A stretch of 64,000 nucleotides of DNA from Psilocybe azurescens (GCA_023853785.1 JAJIRX010000783.1:62001-126000); one strand, 5' to 3'; positions 13,048 through 28,441 are shown, counted from the stretch's first letter. Notes: a model not told the origin generated them from the letters alone. Program-made: numbers and translations.

Positions 13048-13086
13048 TATATGTACGCCTGAATAATACCAAGAGAAACCATTTCT

Positions 13087-14140
13087 TCATGACCAATTCC
13101 TGCTTTCTGTTTTAAATGAACTATAATGGATGAACGAACCTAGGCTCAATACCTGCTTCGCAACCTCGTTTCGTCGCTTATTTATGTCGTTGTCGGGATC
13201 AACCGGCGACAACAGTCTCTTTACAGGCAAGACGAGGCTCGATGCCCCGAAGCGTTTTCTTGTGATACGTCCGGCCAGCCGGTACCCTTGTGCACCCTTG
13301 GAGATCATAGTATTATCATATGCAAAAACGAAGTAGTATGTTCGTGTTAAGTATTGTGGTTGCATCGTCCAATTGCGTATCACCTCACCCATCGCATTGA
13401 ATTTAACAGAAACGGTGGAATATGCCAATCCAGCCTACCCTAGCAGCTCGTGTCTGGAAAATCTCGGAATGCTCGTCGAGCAGCCACGCAGTATGGCGTT
13501 CGCGGGCAAAGGTTGTGATGTCCGTCTAACTACGAAAGCGCGTTAGCACACAAACCGTGCACAGCCGCTGATACAATCTATAGTAATAGAGTCTAATCTA
13601 ATCCACGCTCGGGCAGCTCGTCCCAGATGGTCAGAACCCCAGTATTACAACGGAAAAATATATACGACCGGCGGACTTTGACAGGATTCAGAAGGAAGTC
13701 GGTTTCGGACATGCAGAACATTTTTCCACAATTGGCGAAAGGAGTTGTGTTCGAGTTGATCCTGCAGCATAACCACTGATACTTTCTTGTGCTCAACCCA
13801 ATCTGTATCGAGTTACTTGACGAGTCAGATCGTTCAAATATATTTGTATGTCTTCCAGAGTCCAGACTTCTGCAAGATTAAGGTATCCTTGATCTAGTAT
13901 GTATGCAGATGTTATACCTGAATACTGTAATTCATCATCAATGGCGTACTCGAACCACTTTAGGGACGTGAGTCGACAGAGATCCACAATTACTCTTTAA
14001 TTCACTTATCTATACTTGACCTGGGGTTTTGACGTTTGATATGGCCTAACCTTACGTACAACCATGAAGTCCTCAATCAGTCTGGATAATGGAGGTAATC
14101 CTTGTCTGGGCACTAACTCGACCCATTTCCTTTCTTGCCC
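13087..14140 (-). pseudogene. Unidentified multi-exon gene relic
   Basis: I do not recognise the family. Reading leftwards one can join plausible exons: ERKWVELVPRQGLPPLSRLI (near 14110), SLKWFEYAIDDELQY (13960), an intron, VWTLEDIQIYLNDLTRQ, an intron, DQLEHNSFRQLWKNVLHVRN and SPPVVYIFP, then ITTFARERHTAWLLDEHSEI (13500), and a long block containing NWTMQPQYLTRTYYFVFAY and RLAGRITRKRFGASSL (13260-13390). The exon-intron rhythm and amino-acid composition look like real coding sequence. A stop follows VYIFPL and the frame is broken near 13430, so it appears decayed. A rival reading on the + strand exists at 14210-14460 (for example AYTTTWDLMHRNVQAHYRQN), equally unidentified. Confidence 0.4.
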
Positions 14141-16243
14141 TGTGTGTCCAGTTGTGATCCTTCACATCATATATCCCCCTTTGGAGGACTAGAAGGCAAT
14201 CCGAATCAAATAACGCGGCCAGGAGTGGACAGACTATTCCAGATCATGGACGATGGTCGTATTGTTGACTCTGTCTACGTATAACACTGGGAGAGTACTT
14301 TAACGATGAAGCCTAACCTTGTTACCACAGTGCATATACCACAACCTGGGATCTCATGCACAGGAACGTCCAAGCGCACTACCGCCAAAATGTTCTTGTA
14401 TATGAGACTGTTGGGATAGCCTCTGAAGTACTGAACCTACTGATAACCAAACCTACGTCAATGGCAGAGCATCATATCTTCTCGGGGACGTGTTAGAGTT
14501 CTGAATACTCAAACCATGGTGTGTTCCTATGAAGACAAAGGTTAGTGTATTTATTTGTTTAGAGTCTGTCCTTTCGAGACTCTTGAGAATGGGTAAGATG
14601 CTGAATAAGTATCCGAAGATATTTGAGTAACTTCATTAACAGTTAGAACTTAAGTTTAATGGACAATTATTATGTACTACTAGCGCGAGGCTATAGAAGT
14701 AATAATATAACTTGTGTAATAGCACGAAACCTTACTAACAAGTAATTGTCCTGGTCTACTTAAGTTGGTAGGGTGTAAATTGAGTGTAAAAGATAATATT
14801 CAAGCAGGTATCTACAGTAATATTATATACTATAGCTAGTAATTCTACATTGAACTGGAACTATCACGACTAGAGTGTTCCGTATAATATTGAGAATGTT
14901 CTTGACATATTCCAGTTCTAGGTAGAAAGTGCTAGCCGAAGGTAGTCAGCCGTATGCGTGTTGCACACATGTTCGGTCTTCGGCATTGAATTGTTTTTAG
15001 CCGCTTGTGCGTATGTCAGATTCTCCGGAGATACTACATTGGGCAAGTCCTAATCAATAGGACTTGCTTGGCATGTATTTAGTACGTTATCTACATATTC
15101 AGAGTTTATATAGTGCTTCGTAATATGTCTAGATATATATGTAGGACTCAAGATAAATGAAAATAGAAAGAAATGTTTAGAAACAGAAATAAAGAAATGA
15201 TGCTTAAACACTACTTTGCGCGTCTTAGATTCTCGGGGCCGGCTAATCGACATATCCTCTGTAACAGAACGTTAGGTGGTCTAAACACATATAATTATCC
15301 CAAGCTTAAGATGCTTGAACTCAACGTTTTCGAAGTCGGTCAATATAAGACTATATTTCATGGTGTAAGGAACAAAAGCTGAACGCTATCCGAGCGACAA
15401 GTATGTACCCGCAGGATATTCAGAATGGAATAATAGGAGCAGCTGTTTAGCGCCGAAGGGGAACTCCGTCACTGTCCATTTGAAATGATCAAGGAACACT
15501 TATTGTATGTGGGCCGAAGTAAAAGTTTGATTCACTGCAACAAGTTACGAGCTGTTACGAGCTGTCCTGATCTGCCACGACTTTACGAAGATGACCAAGA
15601 AAAAGATTTCCGGAATGAACCCGAATTTCAAACTTGCATGGTGTTTAACCGATGCCTAACAGTGCCTAACAGTGCCTAACAGTGTTTAACCGATATTTGC
15701 ACAATGCGTATCTATTAGTGTGCATCTGACTACGCGGATAATCTTGATCTCATGGTCCATTGAATAGACAAATTCGAGAACGCAATCTATTCTTTATCGC
15801 AGTGCGTTGCACGCGCTTACCCAAGATCCAACCATGCGCTGGACGAAATCAAAATGCATATTACTTGCGTCGCAATGTCATGACTTTCTGTCTCTTCTGT
15901 CATGTATTGTTGTAAGATGCATAGGCTGAGGGATATAGATTGCTATATCGAATGCAGAGAACGATGCGCCGCTCAATCTATTGTAGGCAGAGGGTTTGAC
16001 TGCAACGGTTCCAAGCACCGGAGCGAAGTTTGTAGTAAAGTTGTTCGGTTAACATGATTGCAACGGGCATCCATTCTCTAATTACCCTTCAGAGATCCTC
16101 ATGCTTCTGTCCGTTCAGTTTGGTCTCTTACTGGAAATATAGCACGACAAGTATGGATTACCGAGACTCTTCGACAGTGTGCAGCTCCGTTACTTCCGCT
16201 AGGACGAGTCTAGATCTTTCTATCGGATAGTCCTCTGTAAGTA
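14141..16243. other. AT-rich gene-poor stretch
   Basis: No gene is recognised. The part from about 14560 to 15200 is especially AT-rich, with long stretches of TA-rich sequence. A possible + strand exon pair at 14210-14460 was noted but not identified. A small tandem repeat lies at 15641-15694. Confidence 0.6.
15641..15694. repeat. Short tandem repeat bracketed by a direct repeat
   Basis: Roughly three tandem copies of a 10-bp unit (AGTGCCTAAC, 15651-15680) lie between two copies of GTGTTTAACCGAT (15641-15653 and 15682-15694). Confidence 0.85.
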
Positions 16244-16419
16244 CGGTCGAACCTGTCATAACCCATACCCCTCGGTGAATAGTCCGTGCTATGGGTTATG
16301 ACAGGTTATGGGTTATAAGAGGTTAATTCTGGTGTAAATTTCGGTTTGGTGGAAGCTTACACCTATGGTTATTACAGGTTATGGGGTATCATAGGTATGG
16401 GTTATGGTAGGTTCGACTG
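16244..16419. mobile_element. MITE copy 1 (TA target duplication, CGGTCGAACC ends)
   Basis: A 176-bp element with inverted ends: CGGTCGAACCTGTCATAACC at the left, and GGGTTATGGTAGGTTCGACTG at the right read as its complement. It is flanked by TA at 16242-16243 and 16420-16421. The interior is built from repeated GGGTTATG-type motifs. No coding capacity. A second copy is at 51184-51331. The TA duplication suggests it was mobilised by a Tc1/mariner-type transposase, but its ends do not match those of the 9740-13047 element. Confidence 0.85.
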
Positions 16420-16741
16420 TATCAAGACAAACTCAACTGCCACTCAGCTAAGAGGTGGCCTTTTGAGCGCAAGAAATTGCAGGAAATTGTTCACACACTG
16501 GTATCATCATACCAGAAACTGCGAAAAATGCTCCTATGCGACTATTAGAAAAAGTTAAGTTTAATTAAGCTCCGCATACTGAAACAGAATTTGTAGTTGC
16601 ACAAGGCCTGAATAAAAATAATGCCCTTTGGACATGGCCTACATACCAAGTGGTGGATGTCCGCAGATACCAGGACAAGTAAACGAGCGATGATAAAATA
16701 AATGGCTAGATTGTTGGTGCGATGAGGAGGTAGTATGTCGC
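16420..16741. other. 3' flank of the tyrosinase gene
   Basis: No gene is seen. Likely 3' untranslated region and terminator region of the minus-strand tyrosinase. Confidence 0.5.
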
Positions 16742-17988
16742 CTATGAGGCATACTTGTAGCAGAGGGTGTTGCCTTGAGTGTTCATGACATCTCCGACCG
16801 TGATGGCAGGGGCCAGAACGCCGAGATTGATACCGAAGCCCAAAGTGACGTTCTGCGTGTTAGGGGCGTCACCGAAGGGAGGTCCAAATTGAGAGACGGG
16901 GCCGGAGATATCAGTGAGGCGATCAGATTTGGCGCTCTGCCACTCCGTCCAGAGACGGTCAAGATTGGCATGGTGGAGATAGAAGAGGGGATCTGGGCGA
17001 AATTTATTAGTCTCCGTTGTTGTCCCCGGGAAGAATACCACTTACCACCAGGGCTAGAATAGACATCAGCGATGGTTCCGAACTTCCCTCCGACACCCAA
17101 ATGTCCTCCGGCATGGACAGTGAATGTATCAATGGTTACGCCTCCTTGGAGCACGATATCGAAATTCTTGTAATCGGGCTGGGAGAGAACTCTGTCGACG
17201 ACGGTTTTGTTAAGAGCGCGCATGACAATGGTAGGGCTGATGTCGCGCGTGAGGCAGTAAGAGTTGGGAGTGACAGATTTTCCAGGACCAACGTGGAGCT
17301 TCTGGTATGCGAAAGGGCCATCCCTGACGCATCCACCTCCGGTACGGCCAGGAATATCGAAAGGAGCAGCAACAACGCCCTCCTCTGTGTAAGGTCCATT
17401 ACCACCGAAGCCAAGAATAGAATTGAACACTGGAGATTTCATGAAGTTTGCTTCAGACGTAGCGTCAAGGGACCAGTCCCAATATCTAATCGGCAATTAG
17501 ACCAGACTCTTGACATATCATAGTCGGCAGCGAAGACAGAGCTTACGGCTGCGCGCCCCAGTAGCCACACTCCTCTCTGAGAGCCTTCTCATAAGTGTTC
17601 ACGAAGTATCTGTGCCATGGCTGGAAATGACCCTATATTCCCGATTGAGTGAGCCACCACCAGTCACTAGTCACAAAATACTTACAACAAAGTGAATGTC
17701 GTCGGTCTGTAGAATATGCGTTCCAGCGAAGTCATCGAACCGACTCAAGGCACCAGGGATAGTTGCTTTCGACTTGGCGGGGATGGATTGAAGGCATCTG
17801 ACGGCGGCAAGGTATGAAAATTTATCCAATGCGTTAAGAGTGCGCCTGAGGTGGATTGATTAACATCTACGCGAATACGATCAAGTAGAATTAACATACC
17901 ATTCCTTTCGCACTAAAGGATTGGTGCACCTTGCTGCGTAGGTGGCGGTAGCGAATGCAAGGAGACTAGTAAGGACAGTGAGTTTCAT
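16742..17988 (-). CDS. Secreted tyrosinase-like copper oxidase (short form)
   Basis: A type-3 copper enzyme acting on phenols outside the cell. The start gives a typical signal peptide (MKLTVLTSLLAFATATYAA). The copper-A region follows: SRFDDFAGTHILQTDDIHF, an intron, then GHFQPWHRYFVNTYEKALR and ECGYWGAQPYWDWSLD, supplying three His (THILQ, DDIH, PWHR). Copper-B is FTVHAGGHLGVGG plus, after a 17000-region intron, DPLFYLHHANLDRLW. All six expected His are present. Introns near 17890, 17690, 17500 and 17010 splice in frame, giving about 340 residues. The C-terminus stops soon after the core domain (ending CYKYAS), as in secreted short fungal tyrosinases, with no long cleavable tail. It could be a catechol or o-aminophenol oxidase rather than a melanin tyrosinase. 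Confidence 0.92.
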
Positions 17989-19279
17989 TCTGGGATTCTG
18001 GTAGGCGTCTTCTCAGAAATTTCCCCTTATAACTAGTTACGATGTTGCCTGACTCCGACCTGGCGCACAACATGCTCACTATTCCTCAGTGTAAAAAGGC
18101 TCGTGCCTAGGTTTTTCACGGTTTTCATGCGAGCGTACGCAGAACTGTCTATCCAGGCACAATCGCCGGCTCGTTGCCGGCACACGCTTTGGTTAGATCC
18201 CGACACCCAAAAGGGTGATAGCTTCCATTTCTTTCTGTTCCGTCCATCTGGCACTAGGATTCAGCTTCCTCCGTCTATGTACTTGCTTCCGCTGTGACTC
18301 AAATGACTCAAAATATAGTCTAGACATACCACTTCGCAAGCTTGCTTCTTTGTTCTCAAAAGATTATCTGGAACCAGATGACGGATTTTCTATTAGTACT
18401 AAATGGTGGGTGATACAATATGCGAGATTGAAATTAAAGAGCAGAAAAACTCCTCGATATGCTTGAATACTTTAACGCGAATGAGGCTTGCAAATAATAC
18501 ATCATCAAAGTAAAAATAACAAGGTAGCTCTGGACCGCTGAATTTGAACAGGATGGCCTGCGATATAAATCCACGTGAATGCTCATTTGGATGTTAGAGT
18601 AGACTTGCTGTTTCCCCCCGAAAGCAAGCAACTGCAAGCAATCGTCATGATACTGTAGTGGTAGAAATTTCTTGATATCTTTACGCAGAATCTGAATTGA
18701 GCCAAAAATATACGTTACTCCTTGCGGATGACTCCCAACTCGGCGATCTATTCGGGAGTAGATAAAATTCAAATAAGTCGTCCGTGCAATCGGGAATACA
18801 CAAGTTATTAGTATTACCGCACATCTCAGCTTCTCATAACCTAGCGTACCCTTCAGTCGACAATTCAATCTGCTAGGACACTGCGATACATGCTCAAAGG
18901 CACCTCAAATATCTATTCCTGAGTATAGATTGAAATTTGCTCAAGTTATTCACTTATAGAGCAACAACCAGTTTTCTTGGCAAGGATAATTAGTAGAAGA
19001 GCGATGGGGAACAATACGATATTCAGGTCTGATTGTTGAGTTCGTTGCTGTGATGCTCAGTCGAACCAAAGGCTAGCAACTCAACAATGCCAATAGCGAG
19101 TAACAGTCGCCTACACCCCCAGTACACACGTGGGGCACCTTCGGAGCGTGTTGCTTCATGATCAGACGCCAGCTTCTCAGTTTTTTTTACCATTACCCTG
19201 ACAATTGTGTACTATATAATCTCTTTTCTTTCGGTTTATTTCTTGCGCCTTTTTTCTCTTTTCCATTCGTACGGGACCC
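17989..19279. other. Intergenic between two divergent genes
   Basis: Contains the promoters of the tyrosinase (minus) and the rhodopsin-domain gene (plus). A 144-codon minus-strand open frame at 18434-18868 resembles no family I know and lacks supporting signals. A pyrimidine-rich stretch at 19170-19270 (TTTTTTTACC, CTTTTTTCTC) directly precedes the next start, as is common in fungal promoters. Confidence 0.55.
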
Positions 19280-20735
19280 ATGGCAGACCCCTCAATTCTC
19301 TGGACGCCTCCGATTGGACCTGTGGAAGACCGTGGTCACATCTCAAGGAATTTAAACATTTCCTTGATGGTTGTCGCTATCCTTTTCTTCTTTCACCGCG
19401 TTTATATCCGTCTCCTCGCTTTGAAGAACTGGGGAGCGGACGATTATGCGGCTACAGTAGCTTTGTAAGTTACCACCATCCTCACCTTTAGCTGAGATAA
19501 TGGAACCGTTTTCAGGGTTTATTGGTGACACTCAGCTCCTTCGAAATTATAGGTCAGTCTTTTTAAAATATAGTGTTTTTGGAGCTGAATTTTAGCTCAT
19601 TTATATAATCAGAGGTCAAACATGGGGCAGGAAGACATATTGTCGACATTCATCCGAAGGACCTTGAAGCCTTTTTCTTCAATCTTCCAACGATGCAGCT
19701 ACTCTATATGTCTACGTCGTACTTTATCAAATTGTCTATTATATTATTTCTTCTACGATTTCATAACTCAAGTAAGTCTCGTACTTCGAATTTAAGACTT
19801 CAAAGAACTTAATCACCTGTCGCTAGGGATGTACAATCGTATTGTCTGGGTCGCACTCATTGCGACAACTATTCAGGCGGTGGTTATCTTCCTTCTATTT
19901 GCTTTTCAATGCCGACCTCCAAAGTGAGTCTTTTACCATCTAATTTCGATAGTGCCCCAGATCCTGATCAGACACCCAGGGCCTTGTGGGACATGAGTAT
20001 TCAGGACAAAACGTGTATGAGCTCTGCTGATCAAGCCAAGCTGTTCTACGCCCACGCCGGCATAGGAATTGCTATCGATGTTTTCTGCCTTGCTGCGCCA
20101 ATATTTGTCATTTGGAAACTTCTTATGTTCCGCGACATGCAGATCCGCCTGACAGCTATTTTTGGCGTCAGTGAGTTGCTTTTATCATCATTAGCCTCAT
20201 CAACTGATCACTTTGCCAGGTACATTCGCTGTGGTATGCGCTATCATCCGCTTCAGTGTGATTGTTACCGTAGATATGGGTGTTGATACTACATGTGAGC
20301 ATTCTATTGCTTTATAGACCTGTTCCTAATGATTATGCAGTCAATATTCTCAGAGCCTCCGTCTGGACTAACCTAGAAGTCTTCATCGGATTCTTCGTGT
20401 CATGTTTCCCTTCTTTGTCACCAACATTTCGATTCTTGCGTCGGAAAATTACCGGCCAATCCACAACTGGAAAGACCAGTCAAGGAAAGCCGAGTAATCC
20501 AATTGCCCTCAGCATGCAGCGCTCAGGTCAAACACAATCCGCGATGCACTCGATGTCGGTGCATCATGGAAAAGGGAGTGCTGGAGAGATACCAATGTAC
20601 TCCGTTTCGCATATTGCCAAAGCCAGCGTGAATGACAGTGAGGATAACATTGCCGCTGATGATGGTAAAATGTACAATAATCTGGAGTTCAAGGTGCATG
20701 TAGAGAAGGAGGTGTATACTACTAGTAAGGTTTAA
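19280..20735 (+). CDS. Fungal rhodopsin-domain integral membrane protein (SAT4/PTH11-like)
   Basis: A seven-helix membrane protein of the fungal 'rhodopsin domain' family; the function of most members is unknown. From the sequence: a short outside N-terminus, then hydrophobic helices such as ISLMVVAILFFFHRVYIRLL, ALGLLVTLSSFEII, MSTSYFIKLSIILFLLRF, VALIATTIQAVVIFLLFAF followed by CRPP, AGIGIAIDVFCLAAPIFVIW, FAVVCAIIRFSVIVTVDMG, and a last segment NLEVFIGFFVSCFPSLSPTF that leads into RFLRRK. Family landmarks are the LKNWGADDYA turn after helix 1, the EVKHGAGRH loop, the CRPP turn and the LPxLxPTF-like end. A hydrophilic Ser-rich cytosolic tail of about 100 residues follows. About six introns splice in frame, and no frame break was found. 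Confidence 0.85.
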
Positions 20736-22632
20736 TAGGGATCGGGTTATAATGCAATTGGATTTTTTATTCTGATGATACACCAGTATGCGCACTCTCC
20801 CCATTCACTTCCAATACCATGCTGGTTCTGGAGCTAGGTATGATTCCCAGCTCTAATAACCGAGTCCCGATAGACGTACAACGTCGTGTATTGGACAACG
20901 AGGTAATCTGGTGATCATCGCTCAAGTGACGTGGTTAAGCCTGGTTAAGCACGTTCAGATGATTATGCATGCCTTGTCTCTTCCACTAGCGCGACCTGGA
21001 GTGTGGACCCTTACTCCACGCTTTGATTGTCTCTCACGACTATTCAGCAGGCGCTCGTGCTTAATATTACATAGTATCTATATTTAGACTCCGGTTCCCA
21101 TATGCTTCACGGCATTAAATTCTATTAATCCCTTTCATGTACTAGCCCCACATCGATGTTATTTTGAGTCGGACAAACATCGAGTAGCGTCTCGCTAGAT
21201 ATCTTTGAATGACAGTGGGAGACAGCCAAACGATGTGCGTGGCTCTACATTGTTAGAATTTTCCTTATTGAAGCTGAACTTGTAACGTATTTTGCCCACT
21301 TTAGACAAGCTTTCGAATGATGCGACCGGAATAATCAGTAGCATATTTGGATACGATTGAATTATGCTATTATTCTGCCCTACTATTTACTATCGTTCTC
21401 TGCGTTTTAAACAGTGTGACCTTTATCTCAGAGCTTAGCATAATGTTTACATGAATGGTGTCTTCAGGGGTTACTTCGTAATGTAATGCACAACATCAAT
21501 GAGTCATGTATTGGTGTATTTCAAATTTTTCGTACAGTGAGCTTCTCTTCAATTATTTCGTGCAACGTCTATTATAATGTCTAGAAACACGGATTGCATC
21601 GTGAATATGGAAGCACGCTGGCGGATACAGAAATTTTTATATGGGAATAACAGATGTATTTTGGACATGCGCGAGGCATCGGAATAGTTAGGGAATCATA
21701 TATTTGAGAGAGCACAATTTGACATCGAAACCGATGAGCGCGTGAGGGAATATCTTGGGTCATCCATGCTTCCACAGAGAGACTCGAAATTCCAAAGGTG
21801 GCAGCATTGGAATCTGTGCTTCTAACAACATATCGTGTAGTATTACAAACCACTTTTCGACGCTGCGACTGGATCCTTGTTGGATCCCTGAGAGCGCTTC
21901 TTGAGAGTCCAAAACACTATGACGTATCGTTGATTATGTCTCTATTTTAAATTGGCGAATAATACCAAATGGGGATTTCAGACTGTCTACTTGTCCCATA
22001 CTCAATAATTCATGTACGGATTCTACTTTCTCCCACTTTTTTCTGTGACTCTGAGGTTTCAATGCGTACACCCAATATCCTGTCCCTCGAAAATATCAAC
22101 GCCATCACTTCACGACCTCTTATCTTTCCTGCATTTTTGGAACTAGTTGTCGACCCCAATGAATTTCACACAAGTAGTTATGCACCCTTACGTACCACAC
22201 ACAACCACATAAGGGATTTAAGGACCCCTGAGCATACCCTTGGCTCCCTGAGGAAAAAATAGGTAAAAATGCGCCTTTGGGCGCAAAATCTGAGCGATTT
22301 TGGATTAAAATACGAGCCGACTGGTGATCATGACACTGGCAGAGTTTGTCTCAATTCTCCGTTCCTCGGTTCGCCAATAAAAATGCAGAAATCACGCCAT
22401 AATAGATCCGATACGACCACAATCTACCACAACGCTGAGGAAACCTCAGCCTTATCAGAGCTCTCAATGTTCAGCCAATCCCATGTTGTACCGAGCTTTG
22501 CTGGGATGATCCGTAATCGGCGGCAGTGAGCGTATTAGTCACGTGTTAGCACCGGAACAGAACATCGAGATTCGACAACGGAGGAACGCACACGTGGCAC
22601 ACGCAAGTTTGCATTTCTGAATTACAGTATTC
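20736..22632. other. Gene-free intergenic stretch
   Basis: Nearly 1.9 kb without a recognisable gene. Small open frames (for example minus 21581-21853 and plus 21969-22262) show no known motif, no intron pattern and AT-rich composition. Confidence 0.55.
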
Positions 22633-22836
22633 CAGCTAAATGCATAACTCTAGGTGCATCGTGAAATTTTTCTCGTGGCGCCTGTGTTTCGATTGCCCCA
22701 AGCTCCCCGAAGTCCAAGCCGAAAGAAGACATTGGCGGGAGTGATGACGTTGGGTTGTACCAAATGCGGCTGTTGGTACAAACACAGGCGCAGCGGGAAA
22801 TGTTTCACCATGCACCTAGGGTTATGCATTTAGCTG
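22633..22836. mobile_element. Fold-back MITE with long inverted ends
   Basis: About 204 bp. The outer ends are CAGCTAAATGCATAAC (left) and its near-perfect complement GTTATGCATTTAGCTG (right). The symmetry continues inwards through AGGTGCAT/ATGCACCT and GTGAAA/TTTCAC to GCGCCTGTGTTT/AAACACAGGCGC, leaving a loop of only about 85 bp. No open frame. The target duplication is unclear. A transcript would form a long hairpin. Confidence 0.85.
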
Positions 22837-25715
<2,879 letters not shown>

Positions 25716-26715
25716 ATGATGCGTTTTGATCTTCAATACGTTGGGGGCAGATATCACCGCCTTTATTGTATGCAATATTAAAATTAACCGTCCTTGGAAA
25801 ACGAAACCAGATTTTCTTTGATCCTAACATTGCTTCCCTTTCCAGCAAGAACGCCCTAGACAATAATACTCGTTACCACAAAGCTGGGACCACCTGACAA
25901 GCCCTCATGATGAACATTTGATACTTGAGTGCGGCTACGAAAAGTGTTACTTTGCGCACATGCACATGCACGAGTCAGGGCGCCTATCCTTCGATTCTAG
26001 TCGATTCTTGTTTAGAGTATTTAGACATAGGTGATCCGGTGGAGTGAAGTTCATTTCCGAAAACATACACAGTATATGAAAAGTATCACAGATGCTGTTC
26101 TCTGCCTGGCTAAAATAGAGAAGAAGACGAGGAGAGATCAAGTAAAACAGATATTCAACCGGCGTTTATATTTAATGACACACGTTCGCATTTCGGAGCG
26201 CTGGGATTGGTCAAACTTATAACCCTATTTGGAAGGTAGTTATTGATAGCTCGCTGCGTCGGCTGTTCCACAATAAGAAAGTGGCACAGTTCGTGACGTA
26301 AATGAGGCCGAACTGGACTGGTATGAGTCTGACATGCTGCGATCCAATGCTCTTTTATGATCCAAAGGGCTATACTGTAGTATCGAGTGCAATACGAGGG
26401 TTTGCCTACGACGAGGCTATCAGAATGCTCAGATTGCCTCACGACCCATACGGAAGACCTCACCCGCAAAATGCGGAATGGTCTTAATCGCTGCGAGGGA
26501 TATCCATCTTGGAAACGTGCCCGTGTTGCCGTTCAGGGGAACATATCTCCGTATGTTACGGATATTGAATGAACCACTGGTAGTTTATTAAGGAATCACC
26601 ATCGTCTGTCCGGCATACCGCCACTGGCAACTGCTCTCTATACATACATGACCCTGGGACTTTGACTCTTATACTTATACCACATCTTTATGTGTTCCGT
26701 CTTTCATCTTTTCAA
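25716..26715. other. Intergenic, no gene seen
   Basis: One kb between the GH1 stop and the DUF6534 start. Short open frames on both strands at 26155-26570 show no recognisable motif. TATACATACATG and TATACTTATACC around 26640-26690 may belong to the promoter of the next gene. Confidence 0.5.
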
Positions 26716-28441
26716 ATGGACGTCGTTGGTGAAGCCTCGATAGATACGTATACCCGAAGCCTGTGAGTCGTCGATGTCTCTTCTGCCATCTCGTCACGCG
26801 AGCAGCGCTAATAAGACGCCCGGATGATAGTGCAGGTGCCTTGGTACGCTTTAGAGCTAACGTTCAGTCTTCTACTATGATCTAACATCATCTTATACTG
26901 CCCCAGATTATCGCTTCGTTTCTGAACTGGGGGTTATTGGGTGTGCTGGTCACGCAAACATGTTAGTCATTTCAGACTTGGATTGCATATTCTCCAGAAA
27001 CACACAAACGAAAAATGACACTTTCAAGATGGCTACTATCTCGCGTTTCCAAAAGACAGGTTGTTGGCGATGACGCTGGTATACGGCATGCTGGTCCTCG
27101 AAACAATGCAAACAGCACTGGTATCGCACGATGTGTTTGTCGCGTTTGCCTCGCATTTCGGGAATCCCGCTGCTGTTGATTCCATTCGGAATCATTGGTT
27201 TAGCATTCCAGTATGTGGGGGTATATGTAAGTCGTTCCATTACATTTGTGGCAGGCACCTCATTCACTGACTTTGTGGACATGGTCGTCTGCTTGTGCTA
27301 TCAGCTGGAGGGATTGTGGAGATTTTTTCGCATATCGAATATGGATCATGTCGGAGAAGAACTCTAGAGGAGCACCCTTGATAATTTGCACAGTGAGTTG
27401 TGTGCCCCCTAATATGAGAGTGTAAGTTGATATTTTCGCTTCTGTCGCCACCAGCTGGCTCTAGCGTCAATCGTCTCGGCGCTTATCTCCGCGCGAGCCT
27501 TCTTCCACGCTCGCAAATTTTCGACGTTGCTGAATAACGACGACAACTCCGGATCATTTGCATCCATCGGTGCAAGTCGCTCAGCTTCCGTCAGACAGTG
27601 GGTAACAAAAACTAATTTATAGCTCCTCACAGGTCTGGAACGGCGTTGGTGCGGTTTGTGATATCAGCATTTCATTGTGCATGCCATATTACGTGCGAAA
27701 TTGAGAACTTTCTGATGTTCGTATCATCCTTATTTAACTCATTGGGTATTTTAGCTCATGCGACATGGGACTGGACTCCGGCAAACTCATATCATGATCG
27801 TGAAGCTTGTCCGTTTACTTATTGAGACAGGTGGATTGACAGGTGAGCACCTGCCTGCCCGTGCATCGAGGACAGACTTGACTAAAAAATTATCATAGCC
27901 ATCTTCGCAATTCTGCATTTGTGTCTTTATTTCGCGAATGCCTCGGCGTTCATCGTACCAGGGCTCACGGTGTCGAAGATATACGCGAACACGATGCTCT
28001 TCATTCTGAACAACCGCATGCGGATCGTGGATGGCCGCCTGAAATCGGAAGATGAGGTCACTCTGGACTCACCAAGTCAGTTGTTCACAGACCCTACAAG
28101 GACCTCGGGAAGCGGCGGCGGCAGGCCGCGAAATACCTCGACAGTCATGGTGTCGAACGATAGACTCGTCATTCGGCTCCACGATATCCAGAGGACGAAT
28201 AGCCATGTCCCGAGAAATAGCGAGCATGACACTATTAGGCAAGATGACAGGAGAAGAAAGAGTGCGGAAGGGGATGAGTCGAGCATAGAGACTAGGAACA
28301 GTCCCAATGTCATGGTATGACGTCTACGATCTGCTAGCCGGGTCGGTTTATGAACACTGACTTCTGACGTGAATGTAGAAGACGCCGAAAGAAGATCCGA
28401 GCATTCGCTTTGGGTTTCTGCCTGGGAATGACAAGGTGTAG
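26716..28441 (+). CDS. DUF6534-type multi-spanning membrane protein
   Basis: A member of the large Agaricomycete family of six-to-seven-helix membrane proteins ending in the DUF6534 domain; the biochemical role is unknown. Visible parts: MDVVGEASIDTYTRSL, then helices IIASFLNWGLLGVLVTQTY, LAMTLVYGMLVLETMQTAL, GGIVEI-FFAYRIWIMSEKNS, ALASIVSALISARAFFHARK, VWNGVGAVCDISISLCMPYY, and the conserved final part VKLVRLLIETGGLTAIFAI, VPGLTVSKIYANTMLFILNN with RMRIVDG, followed by a polar tail and a small last exon ending in GNDKV. Introns of 50-80 bp join in phase. One break lies at the T run 27323-27328, where one more T would join GGIVEI to FFAYRIW in frame. Related genes are at 35759 and 62400. Confidence 0.82.

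Noticed and set aside
16244..16419. tRNA-like GGTTCGACT motif as a tRNA gene
   Set aside because: It is the end of the MITE; no acceptor stem, anticodon loop or D-arm can be folded around it.
18434..18868. 144-codon minus-strand open frame as a gene
   Set aside because: No recognisable domain, unlikely composition and no intron or promoter support; probably chance.
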